This document shows, piece after piece, positions 37,355-57,918 of a stretch of DNA of 64,000 nucleotides (positions within the stretch are counted from its first letter, which is position 1; each line of letters opens with the position of its first letter). The DNA comes from Centroberyx gerrardi. Its lineage: Eukaryota; Chordata; Actinopteri; Beryciformes; Berycidae. Location of the stretch: the NCBI RefSeq assembly GCF_048128805.1, contig NC_136000.1, forward strand, positions 14,416,854 to 14,480,853, in the 5' to 3' direction. The notes beneath the pieces were generated by a model. That model was not told where the DNA came from and did not search any database. It saw only the letters and a list, made by a program, of their open reading frames with translations. The position numbers and the translations under genes were made by a program.

Positions 37355-39713
37355 CCTTTTCAAAGTCCAGTCAGAATCAGCGTCATTTTAAGTAGCAGGT
37401 GCAATTACAAGTGCTAGACATTGTGCGAGCTAGCAGAGAGTCTAAGTGGCCTCAGACATGTCTGGGACACATGGCTCACAGCATGTTGCCCAGTGAGGAG
37501 CTGCTACCCCCACGCACTCAGGATAAATTTACTGCAGAGTTTGCTAAGTCCCGCTATTGCAAGACATCTTGTTAAAAATGTATCAAGCTCCAGTCTGGGA
37601 ACAGTGCACTTGTGTCTGCTTGATTAGCTCTCCATTGGTCAGACGGTATAATGGGCTGTGATATCACCCCTTTTAAGAGGAAGGTCCATCTGAAATGATG
37701 CTTTTGAATAGCGTTTTGATGCTATATTCAAGTCACGAAGTAGCAAATGATTCCCATTCCCTCCCTCTCCAGCATCTTACTTTTTATATCTCAGTATTGA
37801 CCATTTGCTGGCATCACTACTGATAGCGGTTTACCTCTACCCTCTAGCTCTGCATTAAAAGTACCACTACTGATACTTGTGGGGGAGAAAAGCAGGGCCT
37901 GCAGTGTGCTGATAGGGCAGCCAGTCACTGTGAGAGTTTGTATCAAGGTATACGGATATATATACGGTGAAGTGCTATAATTTGGCACAGACTAATTGGA
38001 GTCCTCACTTACCAGCTGCTCCCTTCATGTGTGAGACAAAGAGTGGGTGTGGCAGCCGCCCCGCAGACAGCCGGGGCAGAGACTGGAAGGTGGACTAACC
38101 CCTCCCTCCCTCGTTCCCTGTGCCTGGTCTCTGTTGCCAGCTGGCAGCCCCCTGCAGCAACACAATGGTAGATAGGATCAAAGTGACTTCTTTAGCAGTC
38201 ACTGTTGCGGATAATCTATCACATGAATTTAACATGCTCTGAATGGAGTATGGCAGGAAGGTCCTGATCATATGACATGGGCTAATCCCTACCAACCATC
38301 TGGTTTTGACGGGTGGGAGTTAATGGGCACTGTTCTCTGCCCACCTCGAATGAGAGCTGCGTCACCACGAGGAGTTTATTTTCGCTATGACGCTGTTGGA
38401 GACCGCTGTGGCTTAGGCGTTTATTTTTAGAGGCGAGGAGAACTATTATACATCAGGCCACGTGTGAGCGCAAAACATGTGTGAAATATACTTAAGACAG
38501 TATTCCCTTCACATGGAATATGGACTCTGCTGAGTGCCGAGTGCTCTCTGTCTATTCAAGATTACACATTTCCTGTGTGGCGCTTGATGCAGAGATAAGA
38601 TTGCAGAGAGAAAGTTGACGAGATGTTTGCTTGATTATGCTGATTCATGCACTGATGGCACCGAGCACTAATAAATGTTCTCTCCTTCAATGTCTTCCAG
38701 GGAGAAGTATGTCAATATCATTCTAAAAATGGAGGAAATGCTAAAGAGCTGGTTCCCCAATGTAAATCCCCAAGACCAACTCACTGTCACCCAGACAGAG
38801 GAAGCTGCTCCTACCAAGAAACTCAAGGTAAAATTGAGTTGAAATTGAATTACAAGAGCTGAATTGTTGTGCAAGAGCTCCTGGGTGAGGCGGGCCTGCT
38901 GTCAAGAACACAAGGCAATGGAAGAGGGACTGAAATATCTATTATTATTTAATCACAGCTCTGGTACAGGGGAGAGAGGATTAAAATCTATTTTTACAGT
39001 TGTGAGGTATTAGAGCAGTCTCAGGTTCACTAAGAACAATGACGGAGGAGAAAAGGTAATTTTGGAGGAGAGTCCCTAAGGGGATAAGAAAGGTCAGAAG
39101 ACTGTGGAACATTCCTCTGCATTTAGTTAGTGAGGATTTACTCTGGCTAATCCTGACACACCCTCACATAGAAAGGAACTACCTTTTTTTTTTTTGGATC
39201 AACAAAATAGAGCTATTTTGCTCCTCATAACTGGTCGTAGTGTCAGTGAATGCAATAGATAGGGTTATGACACAGGTGTAACTCTAAACTATGGTCTCTG
39301 TTTCTCCACAGCTATCTCCAGTGACCACGGCTCTGGCCAGTGCAGCAGTGAGCCCCGTCAACATCAGTGCTCCTCCAGTGGGTGTTAAAGCCCTGAGGGT
39401 CACTGACCTCACTCCCCCTGGAGCCTACTCCGCCAGTAACCTGAAGTGGCTCCACACTTCGCCCATCTGCTCCCCGACAGCAGAGCAGGCCCAGGCTGGC
39501 CCCAGGCACCTGCTGCCCCCCAGAGACAGAGAGCTAACGCAGGACAACGCCGTGTCCTCCAGCACGGACAGCCACGCTAAGATAGACTCCTTACCCAGAG
39601 GCCCTCCGCTGGGCAAAATCAACGCGCCCTGTCTAGAGAGGCTCCTCAAGTCTACAGAAAGCATCATCACCCGCAAGGGGACAGGGGGTATGATGGGCAG
39701 CAGCTGGTCCTAG
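35349..39713 (+). CDS. ciart: ciart, circadian-associated transcriptional repressor (CHRONO), complete, 363 aa
   Basis: CIART is a nuclear clock protein that binds BMAL1 and represses CLOCK:BMAL1 transcription. Coding exons are 35349-35756, 36137-36212, 37016-37094, 38701-38827 and 39312-39713. All junctions are GT-AG, phases agree, and the total is 1092 nt. The conserved helical core (about residues 133-208) contains KCTELQCYIHPLSSILTGL, LSSFQESVAMDRIQRIMGVL and GEKYVNIILKMEEMLKSWFP, clearly matching mammalian CIART (SSFQ-SVAMDRIQRI-GVLQ). Exon 5 has the second family block LKWLHTSPIC (about 275-283). The N-terminus is Ser/Asp/Glu-rich with KRPH as a possible nuclear signal. Near the C-terminus LERLL (338-342) is an LXXLL nuclear-receptor box. 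The start ATG lies 40 nt after the acceptor and opens the conserved-type acidic N-terminus. Confidence 0.93.
37323..37352. repeat. (CT)n microsatellite in ciart intron
   Basis: About 14 CT units in the intron after the third coding exon. Confidence 0.95.
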
Positions 39714-40670
39714 TCCAGACAGAGGGCTGGCTGTCCAGCTACACCCCCCTACGCAGCTCAGCTCAGCTCAGCCCAGCCCAGCCCAGCCTTGCCCACCCTG
39801 CCGGGAGCCAGTCAGCTCACTTAGTCCATTCCAGCCTTCAGGAGAGACGGGAGCCTTCATAAGGGACGCCACAGATTCCTTTTTTAACGTGGAAGGAGTG
39901 TCGGTGAACATGTACTCTCTGTGCGAGAATGTGCCCTCTCTGACATGACAAGAGTATCTGCTTTAGTTCCCTTTTGTTGACTTATCTTTTTTTTTTTTTT
40001 TTTCGTTTGCACTCTTGAATTGAATTGTGTGTGAGAGTTGGGAAGGACAAAATTCACACGCTGAGATCCACAGAGCGGTTTCCAGTGATTTCACAGCTGA
40101 ATTGTTCCCCCTGGCTTGTAGATGCAATAATATAGTTTGAATATCTGTGAAACAGCCATTTTGCCTGAAAGGGAAAGGATTGGAAGAGTAAATTGTGCTG
40201 GGAGGGAACATTTCAGATATCCAGACATGTCAGTGGTCTACATATAGTTGTACTGAAAAATGTGGGTGGAATGTGATGTGTTTTTTTTTCTCCTCATGAC
40301 TCCACTCTTAAGTTTATTGATGTGACTGTTACTCATTTGTATACTTTATAAATAAGTCTTTTGGTACAACTGTTCTACCTCAGCGGGCACCACGTCAAGG
40401 TTAGTGGGCAGGAATGTGAACGCTACACTCAAGATCTGCAGTGAGCCAAACGGCCTCTGATGGCGAGGTCGAGTGTACGAGTTGTTCTGCTTGTACAAAC
40501 GGAGGATGCTCTCTCCGTGGGGATGCTCTTGTGGCCTGACTGGTGCCATTGTAAAGAATGTCAACTGCAGATTTCTTTTGAGTCTCCCAGTAGAAGGCAA
40601 ACAGTGCCTGTAACGTCAAGCTGTGCCTGTACGCTGGTTTAATAAAGAGAGAGAACCGTTCAGAATACCT
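39714..40670 (+). other. Probable ciart 3' untranslated region
   Basis: Begins with a GC-rich 5-bp tandem run (AGCTC/AGCCC, about 39753-39787) and ends near the AATAAA at 40641-40646. A second AATAAA at 40916-40921 could give a longer form. Confidence 0.5.
39753..39787. repeat. 5-bp tandem repeat (AGCTC)n(AGCCC)n
   Basis: About three to four AGCTC units followed by about three AGCCC units in the ciart 3' UTR. Confidence 0.85.
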
Positions 40671-43600
40671 GATCCTCTGTCAGATGTACAAATCAGGAAT
40701 TCTCAATCTCCTGCCATTTCCTGTATCAAGTAAATTATTAAAATCTTGCCAACTACTTTCTGTGGTCAAGTAGAACAACTCTTTTATTTTGCCACAGAAC
40801 TGGACAGTATGTTAGACCAGCAGAGAGGGACAAGGTATTTCTCTGTGTAAATGTTTCAAAAAGGTTGATTTACCCTGAAAAGTGGCCTTTATAGTGTGAA
40901 ATTTTATACTTTCAAAATAAATGTGGTTATATTTGTTTGACGCAAAATGACTGCAGATTTTTCTTTTAGTTTGCATTTGCTGAAAAACATCATTAATGAA
41001 GTACAAATTGTGTACTCTATTATGTTGAATTATAGCCATGGTGTCATTTATATTTTTGGTATTTGCACATTTTCTGCCGTTTTCTTCTTATTTGCCCCTT
41101 ATGTCCTACTGATGGAGAAGAGCAAATGACGGTAAATTGCATGAATTCAGGAAAATACCATCTGCGTCACCAAAAGGAACCTGAGTAGCTCATTGTAAAT
41201 CACTCCTAAGATCGAAAATGGGTCAATTAACCATCAAAGAACACTGAGGAAAAGGTCTCAAATGATTTATATCAGGATGTTAGGCCAATTATAGGGAGAG
41301 ACGACAGGAATGAAAGCCACTTCCTGCTGAAAACGGAGATGCATTGTATGTCTGTTATAGAACATGATGTAATTTTCAGTATTTCAGAGTATGCTGTACA
41401 GAAAAAAAAATGAAATTTCTGCTTTTACAGGGGCACATCATAATGTGACAGTGTCACTTCGCATTTCTCAGAAAGCATTTTCTGATGAAATGGGAAGGCA
41501 GATTTTCTTTTTTTTTTTTTTTTCTGTAACCATACTCTGATCTGCTTTCTTATGCCTGTAGAATACGAGACAACGGAGTCCAACAAGTCAAAAAAGCATA
41601 ATTTTCATCAGAGAATATTTTCACAGGAACTCTTACAAGTATAAAAAGTAGACAGCTTTTTAAAATTTCAGCTAATTGGGGTCTGTGGGGCCACTATGCA
41701 GGCTGGTGTAGAAAATGAGACAAAAATTGACAAAGCTACAATAACTTTTATGTAGTTATCTGTGTGATTCAAGACAATTTCATTTGTGGTCCCACTGCCA
41801 GGAGCTTTACCCTGAGCTCGACTAACAAGAAAATATACCCACATTGGCAGCAGCGGTATTCCCTGCCAGCTGGACTTCAGAGGGAGAGGCTGCTGTTCCC
41901 AAATCTAAAATTGAATGCTGCCATCTATAGGTGAAGGCATACATGGTGTAGGTACTTCTTTTCCTTATCCTTAGGAGATACACATAATTGGAAACTGGGA
42001 TATAATACTGCTTTAGAATAGCTTTTATTCAGCAGAGAGAGCATGCTGTATGTGAATTTGAACACTTTTTGAGGAACTAGTATGATATCCCAGCTTTGGA
42101 TTCACTTTCAGTCAACCTATACAGACAGATTTAATCATTTTCTGTTGCTTTTTTCAGTATGAACATGCTGTATTCACACAGAGAGTGAAAAGGGAAGTTT
42201 GTGGGTGTAGTGTGACGTAGAATACTATCAGACAGACTAAAAGCCCAGACAGATAGAATCAAAATAGAGTATGGAGGCCTAGCATTTTTTGATTTTTCTC
42301 TCTTAGAATCACATGATGGTCATGTGTTCCTGCTCCAGATTAAAAGAGGTGATTGGTGGGAGGCTTTAGGGGTCGATTACCCAGACTGCATTGTTTCAGC
42401 GTTGCCGCCCCAGATTCCATCTCCCAGGGCAAAGCTAATGGTCTGGACTCACGTGCCCAGAGGCCCTCGGCCCTGACAGCATCCATGTCCAGAGACAGTT
42501 GGCACAGCTTTTGCCTTCAACTTGCCCTCGAAAGGGAAGTTGTTATGAATGATAGGAAGAGCTGCATCAACACAGAGGCACCTCCTCGTACGATTGTCGA
42601 AGAGAGCTGGACCAAATCTCAACAATGGTGCAGCGATAAAGCTATTTGTGAGCACGTGATGAGCTAAAAATAAAACGGAGGATTGGCCAATCTAACCTCA
42701 AAATGGCAATTTACAAGTGCACAGTAAAAGCAGCAAGTGCAAGAGTATCCCATAATGATAACGAATTAGTGTAATGGTTAATTACCTCGACTATGTGTTT
42801 AACTATGTAAGCGGCATCAGAATTATTTGGCAATACAATAGACCAATCTTTTGAAAAAGGACAAAGGACAAAATTTTAGTTAGACTCCTGGTATAGTTGT
42901 TATAATGCCACACTTACCAAGGCTATGGAAAATAAGTCATATTGCTTCAATTTTAAAGGCTAATCTTTGTTCACTAGAGGTTATGCTTTGTACCAATGAT
43001 TGATGTCAGAGTTCTTTGTCCAGGCGATGTGTGGGCAAAACTACAAAGACTAATCATTACTGGAGGAGCAGAGATGGGAGCCTTTGCTGAAAGCATTCAA
43101 AGGAGAGTGGGAGAGAAAAAGAGAGGGGAGAGAGCAGGTCCATAGTTCCAGTTGCAAAGAGCCGGAAGGAATAATAAATAGATCCTCATTCTCTCAACTA
43201 CCCTTTCATTGTAAATTGGCCTTGATTTGAGCTCCAGCTGAGCCTGAAATGACAAGGCAGTGTGGCGCTGAATAGGAGCCAAGCTGGCAGTTTGCTCTGC
43301 TGGAGTTATTTATATGTACTGTATGTAATTCATTTTTTCTTACTGATCTTTCTCCCAGGATCAGAAAAATAGATGAAACTAAGGGACAGAGGCAGATGTC
43401 ATGTCAGTCCCCCAAAAGAGATCCTCCCAACAGATGACTGTTCATCAGATAATAGAGAAAAAAACTATAGACGTGATGAAGTCAAAAGCACAGTATGAAA
43501 TGAAGAAAGGTCTCTCTTGAAGCCATAGAAAATGAGAATATTCTGATTACCACAGCACAGTGAATGAAGATAATTGTGGCATCTCTTCCCCTCTTCACCT

Positions 43601-46600
43601 TACCACTTTTACCCATCGGTAAGGCAATAATTAAATGTAATTCCCACTAATCCTCCCCTCCTTGTCCTCCTACCCATTGACTTGCCTTATTGTCTATAGT
43701 ATCTAATACTGTACCTATAGGACAGTTTTAACAGGCAGTCACTACCACACACTCATCACATGTATTAGATAATATGCTGGAACCATAACTGTTTTGCTAT
43801 CAGTGCAGTGAGAGCTGATTGAAACCCGATTGCATCTCAGACCCATTGGAGCCACAGGGATTTACTCCTCTGTTATTAAATGCCAAGTCTCAAATGTTTG
43901 GACCTCGATGGGCACTCAAGCATCGGGCAAGAAATCAAGGCCGGTTGATTCACAGGTACAAATGTTGAAAATCAAAGCCATTAAATCTGCTCTTTTGCCT
44001 CACAGTCCATGAAAAACGTGGTTTCTCAATAATTTACAGGTTGTTAAAAATGTGAGAGCAGGAAGATTTGCACGGGGAACAGCATGCTTCAGAACATTGT
44101 ATGAACTTCACAGGCAGAGCAGCGCCAGCCCACTGCAGACGAGACTGTCACGTTTTCATCTGATGCCTGCAAAGCTAGAAATGTACTCATTATGTTATTA
44201 TGAATTCTACAGTTGATTCATTCACGCCCTACAGAGATAATGGTCTCATTTGTCAGAATGGTGGGCACTTTTAATTGAGAGACCTGTGGACCCAAAATAT
44301 CCCCTACCCAATTACTAGGAGTGCAGGTTATACAAATGATCAAACCACCTCCATGAAATCCATACTGCTATTCACTGGGGAGTTTACTAGGTTTTCAATA
44401 TAAAGTCGATTTTGCATAACCAGTGGCGAAGTCTGGTCATCATCTTGTTGACCTTGGTTCATCACAGAATAGAATTAAACATGTGCCATGGAAACGTGAC
44501 ATTTTGTAGGACACACTACAAACCATTCTTGTTTGTATGGTTTATTATTTATTATTTATACTTTCATTTTCTATTGATGTGGACCAAGTGACATAAGGGA
44601 GTTTCTTTTTGATATTGTGGTGGAAATATTACTACCCACCAACAGTCTCCAGAGCCAGCACTCCTTTAACAATTCCAGAGCCAAATGGCCACCAAGTACA
44701 TTGATCCCTAATAAAGGCAGTGGTGGCCTCTGTTAACCAGTCTAGTGATATTGATTTCACCGTCTCCAATAGGTTATCCTCAGCCCTTTTAGGAGAAAGA
44801 ACCGAGTTCAATGTGCATCTTTGCCATTCTATGTGTGTTTCCTGCAACAGCAGCATTGATTTTGAATACTTCTGCAAATGCCAGGTTTTTGATGTTTCAA
44901 ACAGGGGAAATGATTGGTGAATAGGGCGCATAATGTAAGGAAATTGACATGAATGACATGAACAGAGTATGAACACAATGTAGAGGCTAGATTGGACAAG
45001 AGCAATTATTGAAGAGTCTATGAACATGTATGGGGCTGATTACTGGATTGTGCTTTACAGGACCTGTTCAGAGCAGAAATGATGAGGGTCAGAACAAGGC
45101 ATTAAATATGCACTTTGTATAGAGGAGAAGCTATATGCATAAATGAGATAATTAAGCATTTGACTAAAATGAATGAATGAATGATAGCTATTCAACAATA
45201 TGCTGTCATGCATTTTTAAAATAAACGATTAAATTCAGAAATGCTCCAACAGCCAAGTGTGGTTAACTGTAACTGATTAACATTACCTTAGAATATCTTG
45301 CATATGCTTCATTTTTCATGGCTTAATTTGTACACCATTTTGAGATGTAGACTGTAGGTTGGTGCCTCAGAGACCAATTATGTGAGCGAGGCATCAGCGA
45401 ACCCTCGTCCCACGACCATCCGCATACCGTCAGCTAATTACCTGTACTTACTGTTGTAGCAGAGGAATAGCACCGATCCCCGTGGGCTTTGGATCTCCTT
45501 GCAACAAGCAAACTAGAGTTGAAAAGGACAAACAAGCAGCATTTTAGTTCATTGCATTTGGGAATTTTCAAATCCCTCATGGTGCATGTACATTCTGTAT
45601 GGGCCTGCATGTCTTCCAAAACATGTATGTGTCTGACAGCAAGGGAAATGTACAAATAACATTAAACCCTCGGCAATATTTGGATGTATGATGTGTACAA
45701 CACCTTCAACTTATGCAGCTCTTTAGAAATACATAATTTTATCCATACAGATATTCTCTCTCTTCAATGAGGATAATCTATACATACAAGTATGATTATA
45801 AAATGTGTAGTACACCTCATCCATATAAATTAAGAATAATATGAATCCTCTCAAAATATGGGACTGAAGCAATAAACATGCAACTGTCTGCCCATATTGA
45901 AGCTCTGTCACATCAGCAGTTGCTGCTAGCAGTGAAACTTGACTTTGAAGGAAAGGTCAACCAATCAAATGGCAGCTTCTGCGTTAAAGCAGCATAGACA
46001 ACCTCAGTGTGAGCTTATCCTAATGAACAACACCTGCCGCCTCCCTTGGGCCTAATCACACAGGTACCAGGGAAGCAGACGGGCAGGGATGGAGAGTACA
46101 GGGGGAACAGACCACTAGCAGGGACACTGCCACTCCGTGACAGATCAAGAGCACGGAGCCTAAATATGGCCCCCCTTCATTAAGTCTCTTTTCTAAGAAT
46201 AGGGGCAGACTGTGCTCTTGTAGGTATGAATAATGGAAGCAGCCTCCAGGAGCTCATTTCCAGAGAGTGATCATCATGCTAAAGTATGCCCTAATGATCA
46301 CACAGATAAAGTGGGAGGCTGGCATGCATGATTAATGCCCCCAGGTCTGTCTCCTGAGCTACACAACCTCCTATTGTCACCGCCAGCCCTCTGACTGCTC
46401 CATTCACAGAGCATGGAGCATCAAATGTTCATAGAAAAGAAGATACAGTATTACATGGCATCGCTGGAGTTAGAGGATGCATTGTAGACATTGCTGATGG
46501 CATACAGAGCTGGTTGTAATGTCAGATATATAATACTCGCTGGCATGGATACAATACCTATCCATGCCTATGTAAAATCTGAGAGCAAATTCATAAATAT

Positions 46601-48032
46601 TCATATAACAGATGATTGATTGTTGTACACAATATAATCAATTCAGCACAAAATATACTATTTAAGAACTAAACATTATCTCTTTTATGTCTCAGTAATA
46701 CTTTTCATCTTACATTCTACTGAACATGTTCAAGCATTGATATTGTCTGTTGTGTATGTGTATATGACCCCTATTGGCTATATTTTCTTTTCTTTTCTAT
46801 TCTCTTTTTGTTGGCTGTATGCACTTGCAAGGAACCATCATTTAAGTTTCATGTTACCTCAGTCCTACCCTAATGCAACTTTCTCTGTAATGTCCACTAG
46901 GTGGCACTATTGTGAAAGAAACATAAATATCACTGGAGAAGGTGCAGCCATTTTTTAAGCAGGTTTTCTAAGCAGAGTTTCATTTTTCAACACGGAAGCA
47001 TTATGTAACTATTAGAATTTACATTTAGCAGGGGTCCAACAGCGCCATCAGTGCAGCAGTAGCTCTTTACTGTTGGAAAAAGTCAACATATGGATGATAA
47101 CAGTGCATGCAACAGGCTGCTTTATAGTGGCAAATGTCTCTGATAGGATTTTAAGAGTTGCGACAGTCACTCTCCATGCAGTTTTACCTGCAGGTAACTT
47201 ACATACTTGCTAAGGAGAGTCACTGAATTCTGCCTGCCAAATGCAAACATCTGCCTTGTTATAGTCTGATCTCAGACTGTGACACATCTGAGAGTCAACC
47301 ACCGCTTCAAGGAGAGTTGCATCTCTTTAGATGAAGGGCATGGGTTTGGTTACAGCGTACAGTTTCCGATAGCATGCCTTATCTGTCTGTGAGAATGGTC
47401 TAAGCAGAGCGGGCCACTGCGTCACCATCAGACCTGTTGTCTGAACATCACATCTTAAGTCCACTGGAATCTCATGATCCAGCACCCTGTTGCTGGTCGA
47501 CCACAGAGTTGCTCCCAGCATGCCAGCTTTGACTCTGTTACATGAGATGCATCAGAACCACTAACTGCAACAGATGACTGGAGGGCGCGCCACTTCACAC
47601 TCTACCAATGACAAAGCCACAAAGGACTCAGATCATGTTGCAGTGATACATGGCTGAAATATTTACAGTCACCAGGCTGGAGATAGAGGCTGAGTATAAA
47701 CGAGTGAGCCAAGCATACTGTGTGTGTGTTCTCTTATCTCATCATCTGCCAGTAACTTACAGGATGTCGTAGCAAACAGTTATGGGAACCGCTAATGTAG
47801 AAAGGCAGCTGTCATTAGAGAGAAGTAGAGTTATGTTCATGCACTAATAAGGACTTTAAACGTAAGTTAGCAGCATGACGTTGTCCAGTTCACCAGACAG
47901 CTATAAAGCTTTGTTTTGGACCATATCTACAGCAGTAAATTATGGTTGAAATTTCACTCTCTTGTATTACGGTGGTACAGGTTGAAATCATTTCATCACA
48001 AACACACAGATAAAGATTTCGTGAGCTTAGAA
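40671..48032. other. ciart-dapk2 intergenic region
   Basis: About 7.4 kb without a supportable gene. Open frames such as 42353-42667 and 44632-45027 show no convincing domain. Poly-T and poly-A runs occur (for example near 41508-41523). Confidence 0.5.
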
Positions 48033-48255
48033 TTATAAGGTTCTATCTGCCTTCAGGATAGTTCTGAAATATTGAGCTTCAAAGTTTTCAGCACCCATTG
48101 AGTTAAATGGAGATGGGTCCTTTTGTTTTAGAAATTACAGACTCAAAAATAATTATTTTCAAACAATAACACCACACATATGTCAACAGGCACTCATAGA
48201 ATAGATTCATGCAACTAACTCGGTTTTGACAAAAAGGTCAGATAGAACCTTATAA
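48033..48255. mobile_element. 223-bp MITE with 17-bp perfect terminal inverted repeats
   Basis: TTATAAGGTTCTATCTG (48033-48049) is the exact reverse complement of CAGATAGAACCTTATAA (48239-48255). No coding capacity. The TTATAA outer end could include a TTA/TAA target duplication as in PIF/Harbinger elements, but the superfamily is not certain. Confidence 0.75.
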
Positions 48256-49734
48256 TACCAAGGTCACGATTTATTGAAAATATTTTTAAAAAATCAAGCA
48301 CATTGCATAACCTACTGCAGAAGACAATAATGTAATTTCTTGAGGGTCACCTTATTACAATAATAATGTTTTTGAAAAGTTATCCTACACTGGAACATTG
48401 GCAAATTTTATTTGCTCATTATACATTAAAAGGACAGTAGCAAGCTCAATAGATGTTGCCTCATGCATTATGATACTGTGTATTGCGCAACATGTATCCT
48501 GCTGGCTATGTGCCTTTATTTAATCAAAATACAATGTGAAGTTTACATCACAAAAATACGATTTTACATGTTGTTATTGGTTTACAGCGGCTAATCAATG
48601 GTGACTAACCCCTTTGAAGTTGAAACTTATTGGTTTATTTTTCTCCACATTGTTTCTTTGTGACTTACACAGTTGTGATTTTGTATGCAATATAGAAAAT
48701 GGGCTTGTGCTTATGCTGGACATTAAAAACAAAGATTCTTCAAAGGCAGAGTCTGTGATAGGATGCTGTGTCCCAAACAAGCTTACAGATTCCAGACTGA
48801 CCTACTTGTTGATTATAACCCCTTTAACACCATCGTTGTGGAACTGGCCTACATTTTCTGGCTGCCAGCAATGTATTTAGTTCAGGTCAAATTTCTCCTC
48901 CAATCTCTTTCAGCCTAACCGAGCCCAAACAACATTACTGTTGTGAAACGGCCGCAGTATGAAATATCAATCTCAACTGTGAGTAGCCAACGAGGACAGT
49001 GCACCATCATAATTAGAGCTGGTTTATGTTCAGAAAATTAATAATGCATTTATTGTAAAGGGGTGTGGATGATCTGCCCCTTTTACATTTTCATTTTGTT
49101 TTGACAGGGACAAGCAGGGGATTTATGGTTTACTGAATAGGATAATGGGATCACACTGTAAAAATTGCAACTGCGGTCCATTAAACCATAGCTTAAATAG
49201 GAGAAGTCCATACATACAGCACATTCATAGTCAGTTGTCTTATGGGCCGTGCCAAATGGTCTCACCACAGACAGTAATAGGACATACAATATTTATCCAT
49301 ACACATTATCACGGGGGTCAGTGGACAGGGCCAGCTGCAGATCAGCGGCCCTGGGCTCAAGTAGGGGTTCAATGCCTTGCACAATGTGATAGTCCAAAAT
49401 TATCAGCACCTTTACAATCCCTGGCCTAAATACAGTGTAAACCTTTCCACCAGTTCTGGGGTCACCGGGAAGCTGGCTGACTTTCCAAACTCCTGTTGCC
49501 CTAATCATTCTTAACAAAAAACACTGACGAGGCGGCAGGGAGGCTCGAGGTTAAAGTGTCCCATAATCAGAAGGCTGTCAGCTAAATGCACAAAAAGTAA
49601 ATGTAATGGTTTAATGGCCATAACTAATAGGCTACACAAGAATCATGTGACATCCTCATTATAACATTGTGATTAGTTCATTGTTTTTTGACCTACTTCA
49701 TGATATCGCTAATGAGGGAGGCCAATTATGTAAG
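48256..49734. other. Intergenic region with degraded repeat pieces
   Basis: Contains a GGGGTTCAATGCCTTGCACAATG motif at about 49364-49386 and a SINE-like GTGTCCCATAATCAGAAGG stretch at about 49527-49600. Both resemble fragments of common teleost retroposons. No gene. Confidence 0.4.
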
Positions 49735-50705
49735 GTTTGAACATGTTTATTCATTAATTTATTAAACAAAATTTCAATTTACAATACATACAAGTAAACA
49801 GAAATATAGTACTCTTGCTTAAAACAATCCATGCTCCATTTTATGAGCTAAGACAAGTAAAATGGAAATTAAGACACTGGCTGACATTCATATTTACACC
49901 ATAAATACATCAAAATACACCTAACAATTGCATAAAAATATTCAAGGGTCAAATTTTGCTTAACATATAGACTATTTATATATTTATTTACTCATAAAAT
50001 GAACCAAATGTATTGGTCCCATTGGACAATTTCATAAAAAGAAATACATAACATCCAGTAAACAGATTGCCCTGTATAGCGTACAAGCTTCAGGTTACTT
50101 TTGATGTGGTAAATGAAGAGGTTAACGGTAAACAACGTGTTGACACTGACATTTCTGAGTTAAGCAGAACAACATGTAAACACTTGGCTATGAAGATCTG
50201 CTATCAACTTGTATTCCTGCAGTACTGTTCATCTGCAACAATTTTACAACAACTCTTATCGTTGTGCGTACAGCCAGCACAACAAAAGGACAACAGCCTA
50301 TCAACTATCTGTCAATACTCTCATGTCAAAAAATAGTTGAGGGACCTTTTAAGACCTCAGTTGAAAGAGGAAGCAGACTATATTCATTTTGTGTATGCTC
50401 TAACATTATTTACGTCTCAACTTTATTGTTCATACCTTCTAGTTAACAGATCTATGCAGGAATTACTCACTCTATTTTAGGAACGGCAATTTCTGCATTA
50501 GGAAATACTTTTCAAGAACGGCATGTAACATTCAGCAAATGATCTGTTGCTTTGACCACTTTAGACTGCTGTATTTACAGCGTACTCAAATAAATAGCTC
50601 ATTCTTTATGAAAGGTAAAAGCGGTAAAATGTGCCTCTAAGTGCAGTGTCACTGTTTTTGAACAGTCACATCCTCAACCATCACACTTTACACTGGTGAA
50701 CGCTT
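49735..50705 (-). other. Probable 3' UTR of the calmodulin-binding dapk2 isoform
   Basis: AT-rich sequence follows the stop at 50706-50708 on the minus strand. Reverse-strand AATAAA signals lie at 49758-49763 and 49746-49751. Confidence 0.45.

Positions 50706-57918
<7,213 letters not shown>

Noticed and set aside
42353..42667. 104-codon frame in the ciart-dapk2 gap
   Set aside because: No similarity recognised and no flanking exon features; length is within chance for this GC content.
44632..45027. 131-codon minus-strand frame containing LLLQETH, reminiscent of LINE-1 endonuclease
   Set aside because: The neighbouring endonuclease or reverse-transcriptase motifs are missing in all frames, so a five-residue match is not enough.
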